A stretch of 64,000 nt of DNA from positions 30,827 through 94,826 of the forward strand of contig CAWBTA010000009.1 in assembly GCA_963791625.1 (NCBI GenBank), read 5' to 3'. This document shows, one piece after another, positions 37,666 through 47,245 of the stretch; within the stretch, counting starts at the first letter, position 1; each line of letters starts with the position of its first letter. The notes under the pieces are model-generated. The model saw only the letters and a program-made list of their open reading frames with translations, searched no databases and was not told the DNA's origin. Origin of the DNA: JANMCE01 sp963791625. GTDB lineage: Bacteria > Actinomycetota > Acidimicrobiia > Acidimicrobiales > Ilumatobacteraceae. A program made the translations under genes and the position numbers.

Positions 37666-38517
37666 ATGGAAGCCACCATTGCTCAGCGCAGCTTTCCGGT
37701 GCCTACCAATCTGTCGCCTAGCCGGGTCGATGCGTTTACGTCATGCCCGTTGCAGTTCCGGTTTGCCAGCATTCAAAAGCTGCCCGAACCGCCCAGTATT
37801 CCGGCCACGAAGGGTTCGCTCGTCCACCGTGCCCTTGAGATCCTGTTCATGCTGGAACCGACCGAACGCACGCTCGTCGCGGGCCTCACCGCGCTTGATC
37901 AGGCTGCCACCGAGTTTCAGTCCGATGCCGAGTGGATCGGGCTCGGGCTCGATGCCGAGGGTGAGCAGCGGGTGCTCGATGATGCCGAGAAGCTGGTACG
38001 CACCTACTTCACCATGGAAGATCCAACCGTGGTGAGCGCCATCGGGCTCGAGTTGCGGCTTGAAGTGCCCGTCGGCAGTCTGCACCTACGCGGCATCATC
38101 GACCGGCTCGACCGCACGCCAGAGGGCGACATCATCGTGGTCGACTACAAGACGGGCAAGCCACCACGGGTGAACAACGAACAATCAAAGCTCGGCGGGG
38201 TCAACTTCTACGCGTTCTTGTGCCAGCAGTTCTTCGGTCAACGCCCAGCCGAGGTTCGCCTCATGTACCTCTCCACCGGGGAAACCATCATCGCCCGCCC
38301 CACCGAACAGTCGGTCAACTTCCTGCCGAAGCGCACCCTGGCCGTGTGGGGCGCAGTAGAAAAGGCGTGTTCGTCGGGCAACTTCCAACCCCGCCAGGGC
38401 CCGCTCTGCAACTACTGCTCGTTCCAGGCATGGTGCCCCGCATTCGGCGGTGACCCCGAGTTGGCAGCGCTTGAGTCCATGGCTGCGCTGGCCGAAGCTC
38501 TGCCCGCCGCCGAGTAA
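37666..38517 (+). CDS. RecB-family PD-(D/E)XK exonuclease with probable Fe-S cluster
   Basis: A 283-residue nuclease of the PDDEXK_1/RecB-AddB C-terminal type. TKGSLVHRALE carries the first metal-binding His, and IDRLDRTPEGDIIVVDYKTGKPP the catalytic Asp, Asp and Lys. One Cys in AFTSCPLQFRF and three in LCNYCSFQAWCP form the pattern that binds a 4Fe-4S cluster in AddB and Cas4. It is a standalone protein, with no helicase partner nearby, and actinobacterial homologues are annotated as RecB-like. ATG 37666 follows the PafBC-like promoter by 7 nt. A role in repair of broken DNA is inferred. Confidence 0.88.
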   Translation: MEATIAQRSFPVPTNLSPSRVDAFTSCPLQFRFASIQKLPEPPSIPATKGSLVHRALEILFMLEPTERTLVAGLTALDQAATEFQSDAEWIGLGLDAEGEQRVLDDAEKLVRTYFTMEDPTVVSAIGLELRLEVPVGSLHLRGIIDRLDRTPEGDIIVVDYKTGKPPRVNNEQSKLGGVNFYAFLCQQFFGQRPAEVRLMYLSTGETIIARPTEQSVNFLPKRTLAVWGAVEKACSSGNFQPRQGPLCNYCSFQAWCPAFGGDPELAALESMAALAEALPAAE

Positions 38518-38522
38518 TCCCG

Positions 38523-39044
38523 GTGACACCCGCGCTCGATCGCGCCGATGAACTGCTGGACGGCGCGCTCGATCGCGTTCGCGGCAATGCCGTCGCCGAC
38601 CGAGTGTTTTACACCGCGTCACAGGTCGGTGATTTCAGCATCATCTGGCACGTGCTCAACATTGGCCTGGTGCTGCTCGGCGTACGAACCCGCAAGCAGG
38701 CGGTGCGACTGGCGCTGTGTCTGGGTGCCGAGTCGCTCATTGTGAATCAGGGCATCAAGCGACTCTTCCGCCGCGACAGACCCGCGTCTGGCGACGTTCA
38801 TCCGCACGCCGTGCGCACACCGTCCACCAGCAGCTTTCCGAGCGGCCACGCCTCGTCGGCCGCGTTCGCCGCCCAGCTGCTTGGCGACGACCATCCGGGC
38901 CTGCGGCCGCTCTTCTGGCTGATCGCCTCCATCGTCTCGTTGAGCCGGCCCTACGTACGGGCGCACCACGCATCCGACATCGCGGGCGGCCTCATCACCG
39001 GGTCGCTACTCGCCAGGCTGGCCCGCCGGCTCTGGCCTCGCTAG
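38523..39044 (+). CDS. PAP2-family membrane phosphatase
   Basis: A 173-residue integral membrane protein with the three phosphatase motifs of the PAP2 superfamily: KRLFRRDRP, SFPSGHASS and SRPYVRAHHASDIAGG. Such enzymes dephosphorylate lipid phosphates such as phosphatidate or undecaprenyl diphosphate. The GTG start (VTPALDRADELL) is 5 nt after the RecB-like stop, so the two could share a transcript. The substrate is not determinable. Confidence 0.85.
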   Translation: MTPALDRADELLDGALDRVRGNAVADRVFYTASQVGDFSIIWHVLNIGLVLLGVRTRKQAVRLALCLGAESLIVNQGIKRLFRRDRPASGDVHPHAVRTPSTSSFPSGHASSAAFAAQLLGDDHPGLRPLFWLIASIVSLSRPYVRAHHASDIAGGLITGSLLARLARRLWPR

Positions 39045-39080
39045 CGCCACCCGCAGCAACCGACCGCTAGCCTCTCGGCC

Positions 39081-40460
39081 GTGGCCCGATCCGTGACGTT
39101 CGACAGCAAGATGAGTGACGCAGAAGGCCTCATGTGGCGGCTTGAGAAAGATCCGTTCCTGTCGTCCACGTTTGCCAACATCACCATTACCGATCAACCC
39201 ATCGACGTCGAGCGCTTCCGCAGGCGCATGGAGCGGGCCAGCATCGCGGTGCCGCGGCTGCGTCAACGGGTGCGGCCCGCCATGGGCAACCTGGCGCCAC
39301 CAGCGTGGGTGGATGACCCCGAGTTCGCCATCACTCGCCATGTACGTCACCTTGCTCTGCCCGCCCCGGGTTCGATGCGGCAACTGCAGGATCTGGCCAC
39401 GCTCATTGCCGCCGATCCGTTCGACCGAACTCGCCCGCTGTGGGAGTTCGTCGTGGTCGACGGGTTGCGAGGCGGCAAGGGTGCTCTCATCCAGAAGTTG
39501 CACCACACCGTGGCCGACGGCGAAGGAAGCATCAGACTCTCGCTGCAGTTCCTCGACATGGAACGCGACGCACCCGAACCAGAGCCACTCGTGTACGAGC
39601 CGCCGGCATCTATCGATACGCCGTCCACCGCTGAGGTTGTCCACACCCTGGTGAGCGATGCGTTGCGGGTACCGGTCGGCGCACTCCGTCAGGTCGCCAC
39701 CCTGCTCGCCGACCCGGTCCGACTTCCTGCGGCTGGCCAGGAGTTGTTGGCGACGGCATCGTCCGCAGTGCGCCAGTTGAGTGACACGCAGCCCCACCGA
39801 TCGCCGCTGTGGACGGCCCGCTCGCTCGATCATCAGCTGGAGATCCTGCGCACACCGCTCGAACCGATCAGGAAGGCGGCCAAACGATTGGGCGGCACGC
39901 TCAACACCGCGTTCATGACGGTGGCAGCCGACGCTTCCGGCGCGTATCACCGTCAGAAGGGCTTCCCGGTCGAGGAGCTTCGCTCGTCGATGGCCATCAG
40001 CACCCGCACGTCCGAGTCGGGCTCGAACGCATTCTCACTCGTACGCTTCCTCATCCCCACCGGTGACATGTCGATCGAGGAACGATTCGCTCGCACCACC
40101 AACGCAATCGAAGCGGCCCGCAGCAGCGCTGGGCCGGCGACACTCAACCGCCTCGCTGCGCTTACGACATCGTTGCCGACGTCGCTGTTGACGCGTCTGG
40201 CTCGCACCCAGGCCGAGGCGATTGACTTCGCCACATCAAACGTCCGTGCTGCGCCGTTTCCTGTGTACATCAGTGGCGCCAAGGTTCTCCAGAATCATGC
40301 GATCGGACCGTTGGGTGGCGTGGCGTTCAACCTCACCCTCATGTCCTACAACGGCAGCCTTGACATGGGCCTCAACACCGACCGCGCGGCGATAGAGGAG
40401 CCAGAACTCCTCAGGTCACTGCTGGTGGATGCCTTCCGCCGGTTCAGCAAGGCCCGCTAG
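39081..40460 (+). CDS. WS/DGAT-family O-acyltransferase
   Basis: A 459-residue wax ester synthase/acyl-CoA:diacylglycerol acyltransferase of the bacterial Tgs type, which makes storage triacylglycerols or wax esters from acyl-CoA. The condensation-like active site is HHTVADGEG near residue 140, followed later by NTAFMTVAADASGAY and the conserved ISGAKVLQNHAIGPLGGVAFN end segment. Length and motif order are typical of the mycobacterial and acidimicrobial proteins. GTG 39081 has TAGCCT 7 nt upstream. The acyl-CoA synthetase at 33293 could supply substrate, but this is speculation. Confidence 0.9.
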   Translation: MARSVTFDSKMSDAEGLMWRLEKDPFLSSTFANITITDQPIDVERFRRRMERASIAVPRLRQRVRPAMGNLAPPAWVDDPEFAITRHVRHLALPAPGSMRQLQDLATLIAADPFDRTRPLWEFVVVDGLRGGKGALIQKLHHTVADGEGSIRLSLQFLDMERDAPEPEPLVYEPPASIDTPSTAEVVHTLVSDALRVPVGALRQVATLLADPVRLPAAGQELLATASSAVRQLSDTQPHRSPLWTARSLDHQLEILRTPLEPIRKAAKRLGGTLNTAFMTVAADASGAYHRQKGFPVEELRSSMAISTRTSESGSNAFSLVRFLIPTGDMSIEERFARTTNAIEAARSSAGPATLNRLAALTTSLPTSLLTRLARTQAEAIDFATSNVRAAPFPVYISGAKVLQNHAIGPLGGVAFNLTLMSYNGSLDMGLNTDRAAIEEPELLRSLLVDAFRRFSKAR

Positions 40461-40470
40461 GGGCCACTCG

Positions 40471-40629
40471 TTAGCCGGCCGGGTTGGTGGTCAGCAGCGA
40501 ACGCACGTCGAGCAGCAGATCCGACATTTCGTCGGACGAAACCAGCGAACGGCTGGTCATCTCCGAGAGGGCGCGATCGATAATCGCGAGGGCCTCGTTG
40601 ATGACGTCTAGCTCACGGATTTCGGTCAT
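40471..40629 (-). CDS. Small acidic helical protein, unknown
   Basis: A 52-residue ORF (MTEIRELDVINEALAIIDRA...). Its ATG has a strong AGGAGG Shine-Dalgarno at the correct distance, the main reason to accept it. It is mostly helical and weakly acidic with no recognised domain, and is convergent with the WS/DGAT gene. Confidence 0.5.
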   Translation of the reverse strand: MTEIRELDVINEALAIIDRALSEMTSRSLVSSDEMSDLLLDVRSLLTTNPAG

Positions 40630-40805
40630 GGATCCTCCTGATGTTGGTGGAGCACTCACAACACTACGTCGTGACGAACTCCGTGTTGCAGATGGTATCG
40701 GCCCGGAGCTCGATACGCGCAGGAGACATCCGACCTATAACGCGATCTTTCGTCACTTTTAACGAGAGGAGAACGTCCCGGTCACCAATCGTCTACGGTC
40801 CCCGC

Positions 40806-41603
40806 ATGGAAATTTCCGGCAAGATCGTGGTGGTTACCGGTGGCGCGAGCGGTATCGGTCGGGCGATGGCCCGACGCTTTCATGCAGACGGTGCTCAAGC
40901 AGTAGCCGTGCTCGACCGAGACGCAGCTGGCGCGCACCAGGTCGCGCAAGAGCTGAACGCGTTACGACCGGATTCGGCGATCGCGATTGCTGGCAACGTC
41001 GATCGTACGGAAGAAGTGGTGGGAGCGATCGACGCAGTAGAAGAACGATTCGGCCTGATCGATCTCTACTGCGCGAACGCTGGCGTCAGTCTGGGTACCG
41101 ACCTCGAAACGACCGATGCCGACTGGGACCTCGCCTTCGGCGTGAACGTGAAGGCGCACTACTTCGCCGCTCGCCGCCTGGTGCCGGGCTGGGTCGGCCG
41201 CGGCCACGGCTACTTCCTGAGTACCGCTTCTGCGGCAGGCCTCCTCAGCCAGATCGGTTCTGCTCCGTACTCGGTGACGAAACACGCGGCAGTTGGTTTC
41301 GCCGAATGGTTGTCGATCACCTACGGCGACCGCGGCGTGCGGGTGTCGTGCCTGTGTCCGCAGGGCGTGAATACCAACATGTTGAACAACGGCATCGTGG
41401 GTGCCGGCGCCGACGCGGTGCGAGCCGGAGGCGCGGTGCTTGAGCCCGAAGATGTCGCCGCCGTCGTGGTTGACGGGCTGCGCGAGGAACACTTCCTCAT
41501 CCTCCCCCACCCGGAGGCGCTCACCTACTGGCAGCGCAAGACGGGGGACAACGAGCGCTGGCTGGCTGGTATGCGAAAGCTCCAGGCCCGCGTGAACGGA
41601 TGA
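40806..41603 (+). CDS. SDR-family oxidoreductase
   Basis: A 265-residue short-chain dehydrogenase: VVVTGGASGIGRAMARRF for nucleotide binding, DLYCANAGVSLG, and the catalytic Ser-Tyr-Lys in LSTASAAGLLSQIGSAPYSVTKHA. The Asp in VLDRDAAG after strand 2 suggests NAD preference. ATG 40806 has TACGGT 6 nt upstream; the longer frame from 40641 reads through non-coding-like sequence. Substrate unknown. Confidence 0.88.
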   Translation: MEISGKIVVVTGGASGIGRAMARRFHADGAQAVAVLDRDAAGAHQVAQELNALRPDSAIAIAGNVDRTEEVVGAIDAVEERFGLIDLYCANAGVSLGTDLETTDADWDLAFGVNVKAHYFAARRLVPGWVGRGHGYFLSTASAAGLLSQIGSAPYSVTKHAAVGFAEWLSITYGDRGVRVSCLCPQGVNTNMLNNGIVGAGADAVRAGGAVLEPEDVAAVVVDGLREEHFLILPHPEALTYWQRKTGDNERWLAGMRKLQARVNG

Positions 41604-41624
41604 TCGAGGCATAAGGTCGCGGCC

Positions 41625-43439
41625 ATGACGGCCCGACGATCCCTTCTGCGACTGGTCACGGTCCTTGCTGCGGTCGTGCTCAGTGTGCTCAGCCTTACCG
41701 GCTCGGCCCACGCGCAGACTGCACGGAGCTTTCAGCTGACATCGCTCTCCGTCGATGCCACGGTGCTGGCCGACGGCTCGATGCAGGTTGAAGAGAATGT
41801 CACCTACCGCTTCTCGGGTGGGCCTTTCACCTTCGCGTTCCGCACGTTCAAACCCGACTGGTTCAATCGAATCGACAGCTTCACGGCGGCCGAGCAAGGG
41901 ACGCCGCTTCAGGTGGAAGCGGGCACCGACCGCTGGACGTGGCGATACGCGCCAACCAGCGACAGCTCGCACACGTACACGCTCAGCTATCGCGTCGCTG
42001 GTGCCGTCGATGTCGGAAGTGACGTGGGCGAGCTCTACTGGCAGTTCATCGGCACCGACCATCCGGGGGTGGGGTCGATGAACGTACACATCAGCCTGCC
42101 CGGTGAATACCCGGTGGCCGCTCCCACCACCGCCGACACCGATACGAGCGTCGTGCGGGCGTGGGCGCACGGGCCCCTCAACGGCACCGTTCAACCCTCG
42201 GCCCGCGGCGTCGACCTGTCGGTCACTGGTGTGCCGGCCCGTAGGTTCGTAGAGGGCCGCATCGTCATTCCGTTGAAGGCGTTCACCTCACCGGGAACCT
42301 CGGTCCGCCTGCCCAAGATCCTGCGAGAAGAAAAGGGTTACCTGAACACCGGCAAGACCGGACGGAAGCTGGCGAACGTTCTTGCGCCGATAGCCACGCT
42401 GGCTGGTGGCCTGGGCTTTGCGGCGTTGTGGCGCAAGCACGGCAAGGAGCCACAGAAGCCCGACTACATCGGCGACTACTGGCGCGAACCGCTCACCGAT
42501 CCGCCCGCCGTCGTGTACGCCAACCTCAACTTCGGCAAGGTGGAAGGCCGAGCCATGGCCAGCACGCTGGTCGACCTGGCCCAGCGCGGTTACCTCACCA
42601 TCACCGAGCAGGAGGGCAAGCGGTTCGGGCGCCAAAAGGACGTGTACACCTTCACGGCGACCACGCCCAAGCCGCGGGCGGGCCACCCGCTGCCACCCCC
42701 GTTGAGTCAGTGGGAGAGCGACCTGTTGGCCAACGTCTTCCAGGGCCAGAACGAAACGACCTCGGACGCGTTTGAGGATTGGGCGAAGGCCAACCAAACC
42801 ACCTCGGCGAAGTTTTGGAACGGCTGGAAAAGCGCGGTGTCCGCCGACATGAAAGCCCGCGGCTATGTCGAGACCGGGCGGGCCGGTGTCTGGCTGACGG
42901 CGGTGGGCATCATCGCTACGCTGATCGTCACCGGAATCATTCTGATCGCGGTCTCAAAGAACCGCGCCGGCAGTGTCAGCCCAATCGGTGGGTTGTGCCT
43001 TGTGGCCGCGGTCGTGATGCTGGCGCTGCTCCCCACCCTTCGCAAGCGAACCGCCACTGGCACCGAAGAACAGGCACAGGCCCAGGCGCTCAAGAAGTAC
43101 CTTGAGGACTTCAGCAACATGAAGGATGCTCCGGTCGAATCGCTGATCATCTGGGAACGCTTCCTGGTGTACGCGGTGGTGCTCGGCGTGGCCAGTCATG
43201 TCATCAGCGGCCTGGCTGTCCGGTTGCCGAACGTGGTCAACAACCCCGGCTTTGCGCCCTGGTGGGTGCCGATCGGCGGCCGCAGCGACATGGGTACCTC
43301 GATGGACAACTTCCCCGGTTCGTGGGGCTCGGCCGCTACTGCCGCCATGACGCCGGCCAACACCAGCTCGGGTTCGGGAGGCGGATTCTCGGGTGGTGGC
43401 GGAGGCGGAGGCGGGGGAGGCGGATTCGGTGCCGGTTAA
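41625..43439 (+). CDS. DUF2207 membrane protein with Gly-rich C-terminus
   Basis: A 604-residue exported membrane protein: signal peptide (~1-29, ending GSAHAQT), an N-terminal extracellular beta-rich DUF2207 region (VDATVLADGSMQVEENVTY), a first membrane helix near residue 250, a cytoplasmic part (YRPP-like PPAVVYANLNFG, then a winged-helix-like STLVDLAQRGYLTI), two more helices, and an ending of Gly repeats (SGGGGGGGGGGGFGAG). Function is unknown. ATG 41625 has TAAGGT 7 nt upstream. It overlaps the convergent pabBC end by 4 bp if that gene's frame is corrected. Confidence 0.85.
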   Translation: MTARRSLLRLVTVLAAVVLSVLSLTGSAHAQTARSFQLTSLSVDATVLADGSMQVEENVTYRFSGGPFTFAFRTFKPDWFNRIDSFTAAEQGTPLQVEAGTDRWTWRYAPTSDSSHTYTLSYRVAGAVDVGSDVGELYWQFIGTDHPGVGSMNVHISLPGEYPVAAPTTADTDTSVVRAWAHGPLNGTVQPSARGVDLSVTGVPARRFVEGRIVIPLKAFTSPGTSVRLPKILREEKGYLNTGKTGRKLANVLAPIATLAGGLGFAALWRKHGKEPQKPDYIGDYWREPLTDPPAVVYANLNFGKVEGRAMASTLVDLAQRGYLTITEQEGKRFGRQKDVYTFTATTPKPRAGHPLPPPLSQWESDLLANVFQGQNETTSDAFEDWAKANQTTSAKFWNGWKSAVSADMKARGYVETGRAGVWLTAVGIIATLIVTGIILIAVSKNRAGSVSPIGGLCLVAAVVMLALLPTLRKRTATGTEEQAQAQALKKYLEDFSNMKDAPVESLIIWERFLVYAVVLGVASHVISGLAVRLPNVVNNPGFAPWWVPIGGRSDMGTSMDNFPGSWGSAATAAMTPANTSSGSGGGFSGGGGGGGGGGGFGAG

Positions 43440-45239
43440 ATCATTGCGTTTGCAACGATCGTAGGCCCGACGAACGCCACGCAGCGAGCTGACGACCGCC
43501 AACTCATCACAGGCCGACAGTTCGGCTGCGAACAGCACCCGCTCGGACACCCGACCACTGGCGAGTTCGACGGCACGGCCGATCCCGTCCAGACCACCGC
43601 TCGACAGCGGTGGCGTGAACCACGAATCGCCCAATCGATAGAGCAGATTGGCGATGGTGGTCTCCACTACCTCGCCCCGTTCATTGATCAGAATCACATC
43701 GTCCACGCCCGGATGCCGGGCCTGCGCAGCCTCGTACACCGATCGGTTGGTGGTTTTGTGCAGGCAGAACACATCGTCGGACCGCACGATGTGATTGTCG
43801 ACCACGACGTGCACCACCGCGGGCGCATCGCCAAGCAGGAACATCTCGACCGTCAGGTTGCCGCCCCGATCAAGGAGCAGTCGCACCCGGTGCGGTTCGA
43901 TCGGTGCGCCGAGCCTGTCGATTTCATGGGAGATCTGAGTTTCGTTGGCTTCGAAGCCGAACCACGCAGCCGAGTCCAGAAGTCGTTGCAGATGCAATGA
44001 TCGGTTGCGAACGCCGTTCGGACCGAGATACATGGTTTCCAACAACTGCATGGGCGGACGGCGTTCAGACAGCACGCGGGCCTTGGCCACCACCTCGGCA
44101 TCCTCGGCGACCGGGTCCGACGACCAGGTGATACCACCGCCTACGCCGTAGGTCAGGCGCTGGCTTGCCGAGTCGATCACTGCGGTGCGAATAGCAACGC
44201 TGAACGTTGCCCGGACGCCGTGGCCTGGCGGGGCCAGCACACCGATGGCACCGCAGTACACGCCGCGTGGTCGGCCTTCGAGCTCGGCGATGATGGACAT
44301 GGCCGACGCCTTCGGGGCGCCCGTGATCGAACCACACGGAAACGCGGCCGCGAAGACATCCACCAGCATCGTCTTCGGCTTCGGCGTCACCGCAACAGTC
44401 GATGTCAGCTGCCAAACGGTCTCGTAGCGTTCGGCTTCGAAGAGCGACGGCACCCGCACGCTGCCGACCTTGGCCACGCGTGATAGGTCGTTACGGAGCA
44501 GGTCGACGATCATCACGTTCTCGGCACGCTGCTTCGGGTCTTCCAGCAGCTCGCGGCGGCGAACGGCGTCGTCGCTTTGCCGTCGGCCGCGCACGACCGT
44601 GCCCTTCATTGGTTTGGCCGACAGGGTGTCGCCATCCCAGCGAAGGAACAACTCCGGAGATGCCGACACGATGATCTGATCGCCGAAGTCGAGGTAGGCG
44701 TTGTAGGCGCCGCGCTGCGCCAAGGCCATCGACACATAGAGGTCGAACGGGTCGCCCAGCAGAGTTCCGTGCAGTCGGTCGGTGTGGTTGACCTGATAGA
44801 CGTCGCCCCGTTCAATACGGTGACGAATCACGTCGACGGCTTCGACATACGGCATCGTGCCCGCCGACCGTTGAAGGTCCGTGATGCGATGCTTCGGCGC
44901 GTTCGCCGTATCCAAGCTGGGCAGCGCGTCCCGTCGAGCGAACACGGCAAACCGAACCAGTGGCTGGCCGGGAGCGGCCACAACCGTGAAGGCCGGATCA
45001 AACGCAGCCGCGGCTTCATACGCGACGAAACCCACCACCCAGTTGCCATGCTGGGCCGCTTCTTCGGCGGCGGCCAGCACGTGACGAACCTCGTCGACGT
45101 GGTCGGTTTCGAGGATCCTGAGCAGTTCGGTAAAGCCGAATGCCGTACCCGCCGACAGGTCATCGATCCGGGCCGAACGCACGGGGCCCACGCTATCGGC
45201 GAGCCGTCGTTCGAGCGTTATCGCTCGCCCGCCACCCAC
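43436..45239 (-). CDS. Aminodeoxychorismate synthase component I / 4-amino-4-deoxychorismate lyase fusion (PabB-PabC); 3' frameshift
   Basis: Folate pathway enzyme: the PabB half (~1-375) turns chorismate into aminodeoxychorismate using ammonia from PabA, and the PabC half removes pyruvate to give 4-aminobenzoate. PabB motifs: MKGTVVRGR, PCGSITGAPK, YCGAIGV and YGVGGGITWSS. PabC motifs: the PLP Lys in FCLHKTTNRSVYE, and GEVVETTIANLLY. The uninterrupted frame runs on through the convergent DUF2207 gene to 42954, which is unlikely. Removing one base near 43461 gives SSLRGVRRATIVANAMI and a stop at 43436. The start at 45239 overlaps nudC by 22 bp. Another folate gene, folP, is at 61802. Confidence 0.85.
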
Positions 45240-45988
45240 CGGTCAATCAGCTTGCGGGCAATCGAAATCCCGGGTGGGATGTTGGGCAGTTGGTCACGGG
45301 TGTACCAGTTGGCGTCGACGATCTCCGACGGATCGCACACGATGTCACCCGACACGTAGTCGGCCTCGAAGCCGAGCATGAGCGAGTGTGGGAAAGGCCA
45401 CGGCTGGCTCGACACGTAGCGGATGTTGCCGACCTCGATCGCCACTTCCTCCAAGACCTCGCGGGCAACAGCCTGCTCCAGCGTCTCGCCCGCTTCTACG
45501 AAACCAGCAAGCGCCGAGTACGTCGGGTTGCGGAAGTTCACACCACGAGCGAGCAGCGCCTCGTCGCCCCGGGTAACCAGGGTGATGATGGCCGGGGCGA
45601 GTCGCGGGTAGGCGGGCAGCCCGCAGGCCGGGCATTTCATCGAGCGGTCATTCGGGTTGGCGATCGTCGGGGTGCTGCACCGTCCGCAAAACCGGTGGGT
45701 ACGGGCCCAGTCGACGATCTGCACGGCCCGGCCGGCCAGCATCCATTCGACCTCGGGTAGGCGAGTGAAAAGCGAGAACAGGTCGATGAACGCACCGTCA
45801 TCCTCGTGGTGATCACCAACGTCCTCGGCGAAGACCGGCTGCCCGTCAAGCAGCCCCAGGAAGTGATGATCGCCGCCAAAGCACGGGGCATCGGTCACGA
45901 AAACCTTGGCGCCGCGTACCGCCAGCCATCGTGCCGCCGCTCGATCGATGCCGTCGGGAAGGAAGGTGAGCGGGACGAACGAAGCCAT
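45218..45988 (-). CDS. nudC: NADH pyrophosphatase NudC (Nudix)
   Basis: Nudix hydrolase that splits NAD(H) into NMN(H) and AMP and in other bacteria removes NAD caps from RNA. The 256 residues carry a zinc ribbon (FCGRCSTPT and KCPACGLP), the Nudix box GFVEAGETLEQAVAREVLEE, and the NudC signature SQPWPFPHSLMLGF. ATG 45988 has TAGCGT 6 nt upstream. It is the first gene of an operon with pabBC, an unusual pairing with no obvious functional link. Confidence 0.93.
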   Translation of the reverse strand: MASFVPLTFLPDGIDRAAARWLAVRGAKVFVTDAPCFGGDHHFLGLLDGQPVFAEDVGDHHEDDGAFIDLFSLFTRLPEVEWMLAGRAVQIVDWARTHRFCGRCSTPTIANPNDRSMKCPACGLPAYPRLAPAIITLVTRGDEALLARGVNFRNPTYSALAGFVEAGETLEQAVAREVLEEVAIEVGNIRYVSSQPWPFPHSLMLGFEADYVSGDIVCDPSEIVDANWYTRDQLPNIPPGISIARKLIDRWVAGER

Positions 45989-46066
45989 GGCCGAACGCTA
46001 ACGGGCCTACGGGCGACGTGCCCGAGTAAAGCCCTATCCGAGTGGGACGCCGATACCCTTGGGCCG

Positions 46067-46702
46067 ATGACCGATCTCGATCTGCGCGAACGCCACGACC
46101 TGGTTGACCTGATGGCCGAGCTCGGCCCCGACGCACCGACGCTGTGCGAGGGCTGGACCACCCGCCACCTCGCCGCCCACCTGGCCATTCGTGAACGCGA
46201 TCTGCGGGCTGGCCCCGGCATCATTTTCGGCGGCCCGTTCGCCAGCTTCACCGACAAGCTGATGGCGAAAGAAATGAAGCGGCCCTACGAGGACATTCTC
46301 GCCCGAGTGCGAACGCCGCCGCTCGGACCGCTGTCGATCCCCGCCGTGCGGTCGGCCATGAGTTTCGTGGAGTACCTCGTCCATTACGAAGATGTCCGCC
46401 GGGCCAACGGTGATGCGCCTCGCAGCGACCGAGGTGACCTCCAGGCCGAGGCGTGGAAGGCACTGTCCCGCCTGGGCCCGCTCATGGTCCGCAAGGCCAA
46501 GACCGGGCGAGCCCTCAAGCTGGTCGCCACCGGCACCACCGCTGGCTCCAAGACATTCGGGAAGGGCGCCACCGTGATGATCACGGGCGAACCGGTGGAG
46601 CTGCTGTTGTACCTCGAAGGACGCCGCCGCGCCGCCGTTGTCACCATTGATGGCGCCGCCGAAGATGTCGCCGCCGTGGACGCCGGCACCTTCGGCATCT
46701 AA
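46067..46702 (+). CDS. TIGR03085-type DinB-like metal-binding protein
   Basis: A 211-residue actinobacterial protein of the TIGR03085 family, related to the mycothiol-dependent maleylpyruvate isomerase/DinB fold. The N-terminal four-helix part has LCEGWTTRHLAAHLAIRERD, with a conserved His, and FVEYLVHYEDVRRA provides a second His-rich helix. The C-terminus resembles a sterol-carrier-like beta domain (GKGATVMITGEPVELLLYLEGRR). A mycothiol-linked role fits the mca gene nearby, but the reaction is unknown. ATG 46067 has TACCCT 7 nt upstream; the longer frame from 45806 overlaps nudC and is rejected. Confidence 0.82.
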   Translation: MTDLDLRERHDLVDLMAELGPDAPTLCEGWTTRHLAAHLAIRERDLRAGPGIIFGGPFASFTDKLMAKEMKRPYEDILARVRTPPLGPLSIPAVRSAMSFVEYLVHYEDVRRANGDAPRSDRGDLQAEAWKALSRLGPLMVRKAKTGRALKLVATGTTAGSKTFGKGATVMITGEPVELLLYLEGRRRAAVVTIDGAAEDVAAVDAGTFGI

Positions 46703-46754
46703 TCTGCAACCACTCGCGGTCACCCGCCTCCTCATGCGCTCGTCGGAGGTCCCC

Positions 46755-47234
46755 ATGTACCGCGTTGCACTGGTGCTCGTTGCGCTGCTGGCTGGCTGTC
46801 GATCCACGCCCAAGCCGATGCCGACCGGTGAGGCGGTCGTTCTAAAGGTCGTCGACGGCGATACCGTTATCGTGAGTATCGACGGCAAAGAGGAGAACGT
46901 GCGCCTCCTTGGTATCAACACCCCCGAAACGGTGAAACAGAACTGGCCGATCGAGTGCTACGGCCCTGAGGCCAGCCAGCTGACCAAGACCCTCCTGCCC
47001 CCCGGAACGGCCGTGCGCCTCGAGCGCGACATCGAGGCGAGGGACGCCTACAACCGTCTGCTCGCCTACATCTATCGCACCGATGATGGCCTCTTCATCA
47101 ACCTCGAACTGCTGCGTCAGGGCGACGCCAGGGAGATGGCGTTCAAGCCGAACACAGCGCACGCCACCGACTTCCATGAAGCCGCCAAGCAAGCCGAAGC
47201 GGCGGGCCGCGGCCTGTGGAGCCACTGTAGATAA
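46755..47234 (+). CDS. Thermonuclease-like (SNase) lipoprotein
   Basis: A 159-residue exported nuclease with a lipobox (VALLAGC) at residue ~15. The staphylococcal nuclease domain is complete: VVDGDTVIVSIDGKEENVRL with the metal-binding Asp, LLGINTPET, then the catalytic Arg in AYNRLLAYIY and LELLRQGDAR. Expected to degrade DNA or RNA outside the cell, in a calcium-dependent way as in the family. ATG 46755 has GGAGG 4 nt upstream, preferred over the frame start at 46638. Confidence 0.88.
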   Translation: MYRVALVLVALLAGCRSTPKPMPTGEAVVLKVVDGDTVIVSIDGKEENVRLLGINTPETVKQNWPIECYGPEASQLTKTLLPPGTAVRLERDIEARDAYNRLLAYIYRTDDGLFINLELLRQGDAREMAFKPNTAHATDFHEAAKQAEAAGRGLWSHCR

Positions 47235-47245
47235 CATGCCAGGCA

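Noticed and set aside
42954..43435. Extension of PabB-PabC through to 42954 (761 residues)
   Set aside because: The extra residues are antisense to the conserved DUF2207 gene and are low complexity; a one-base correction gives a natural end at 43436.
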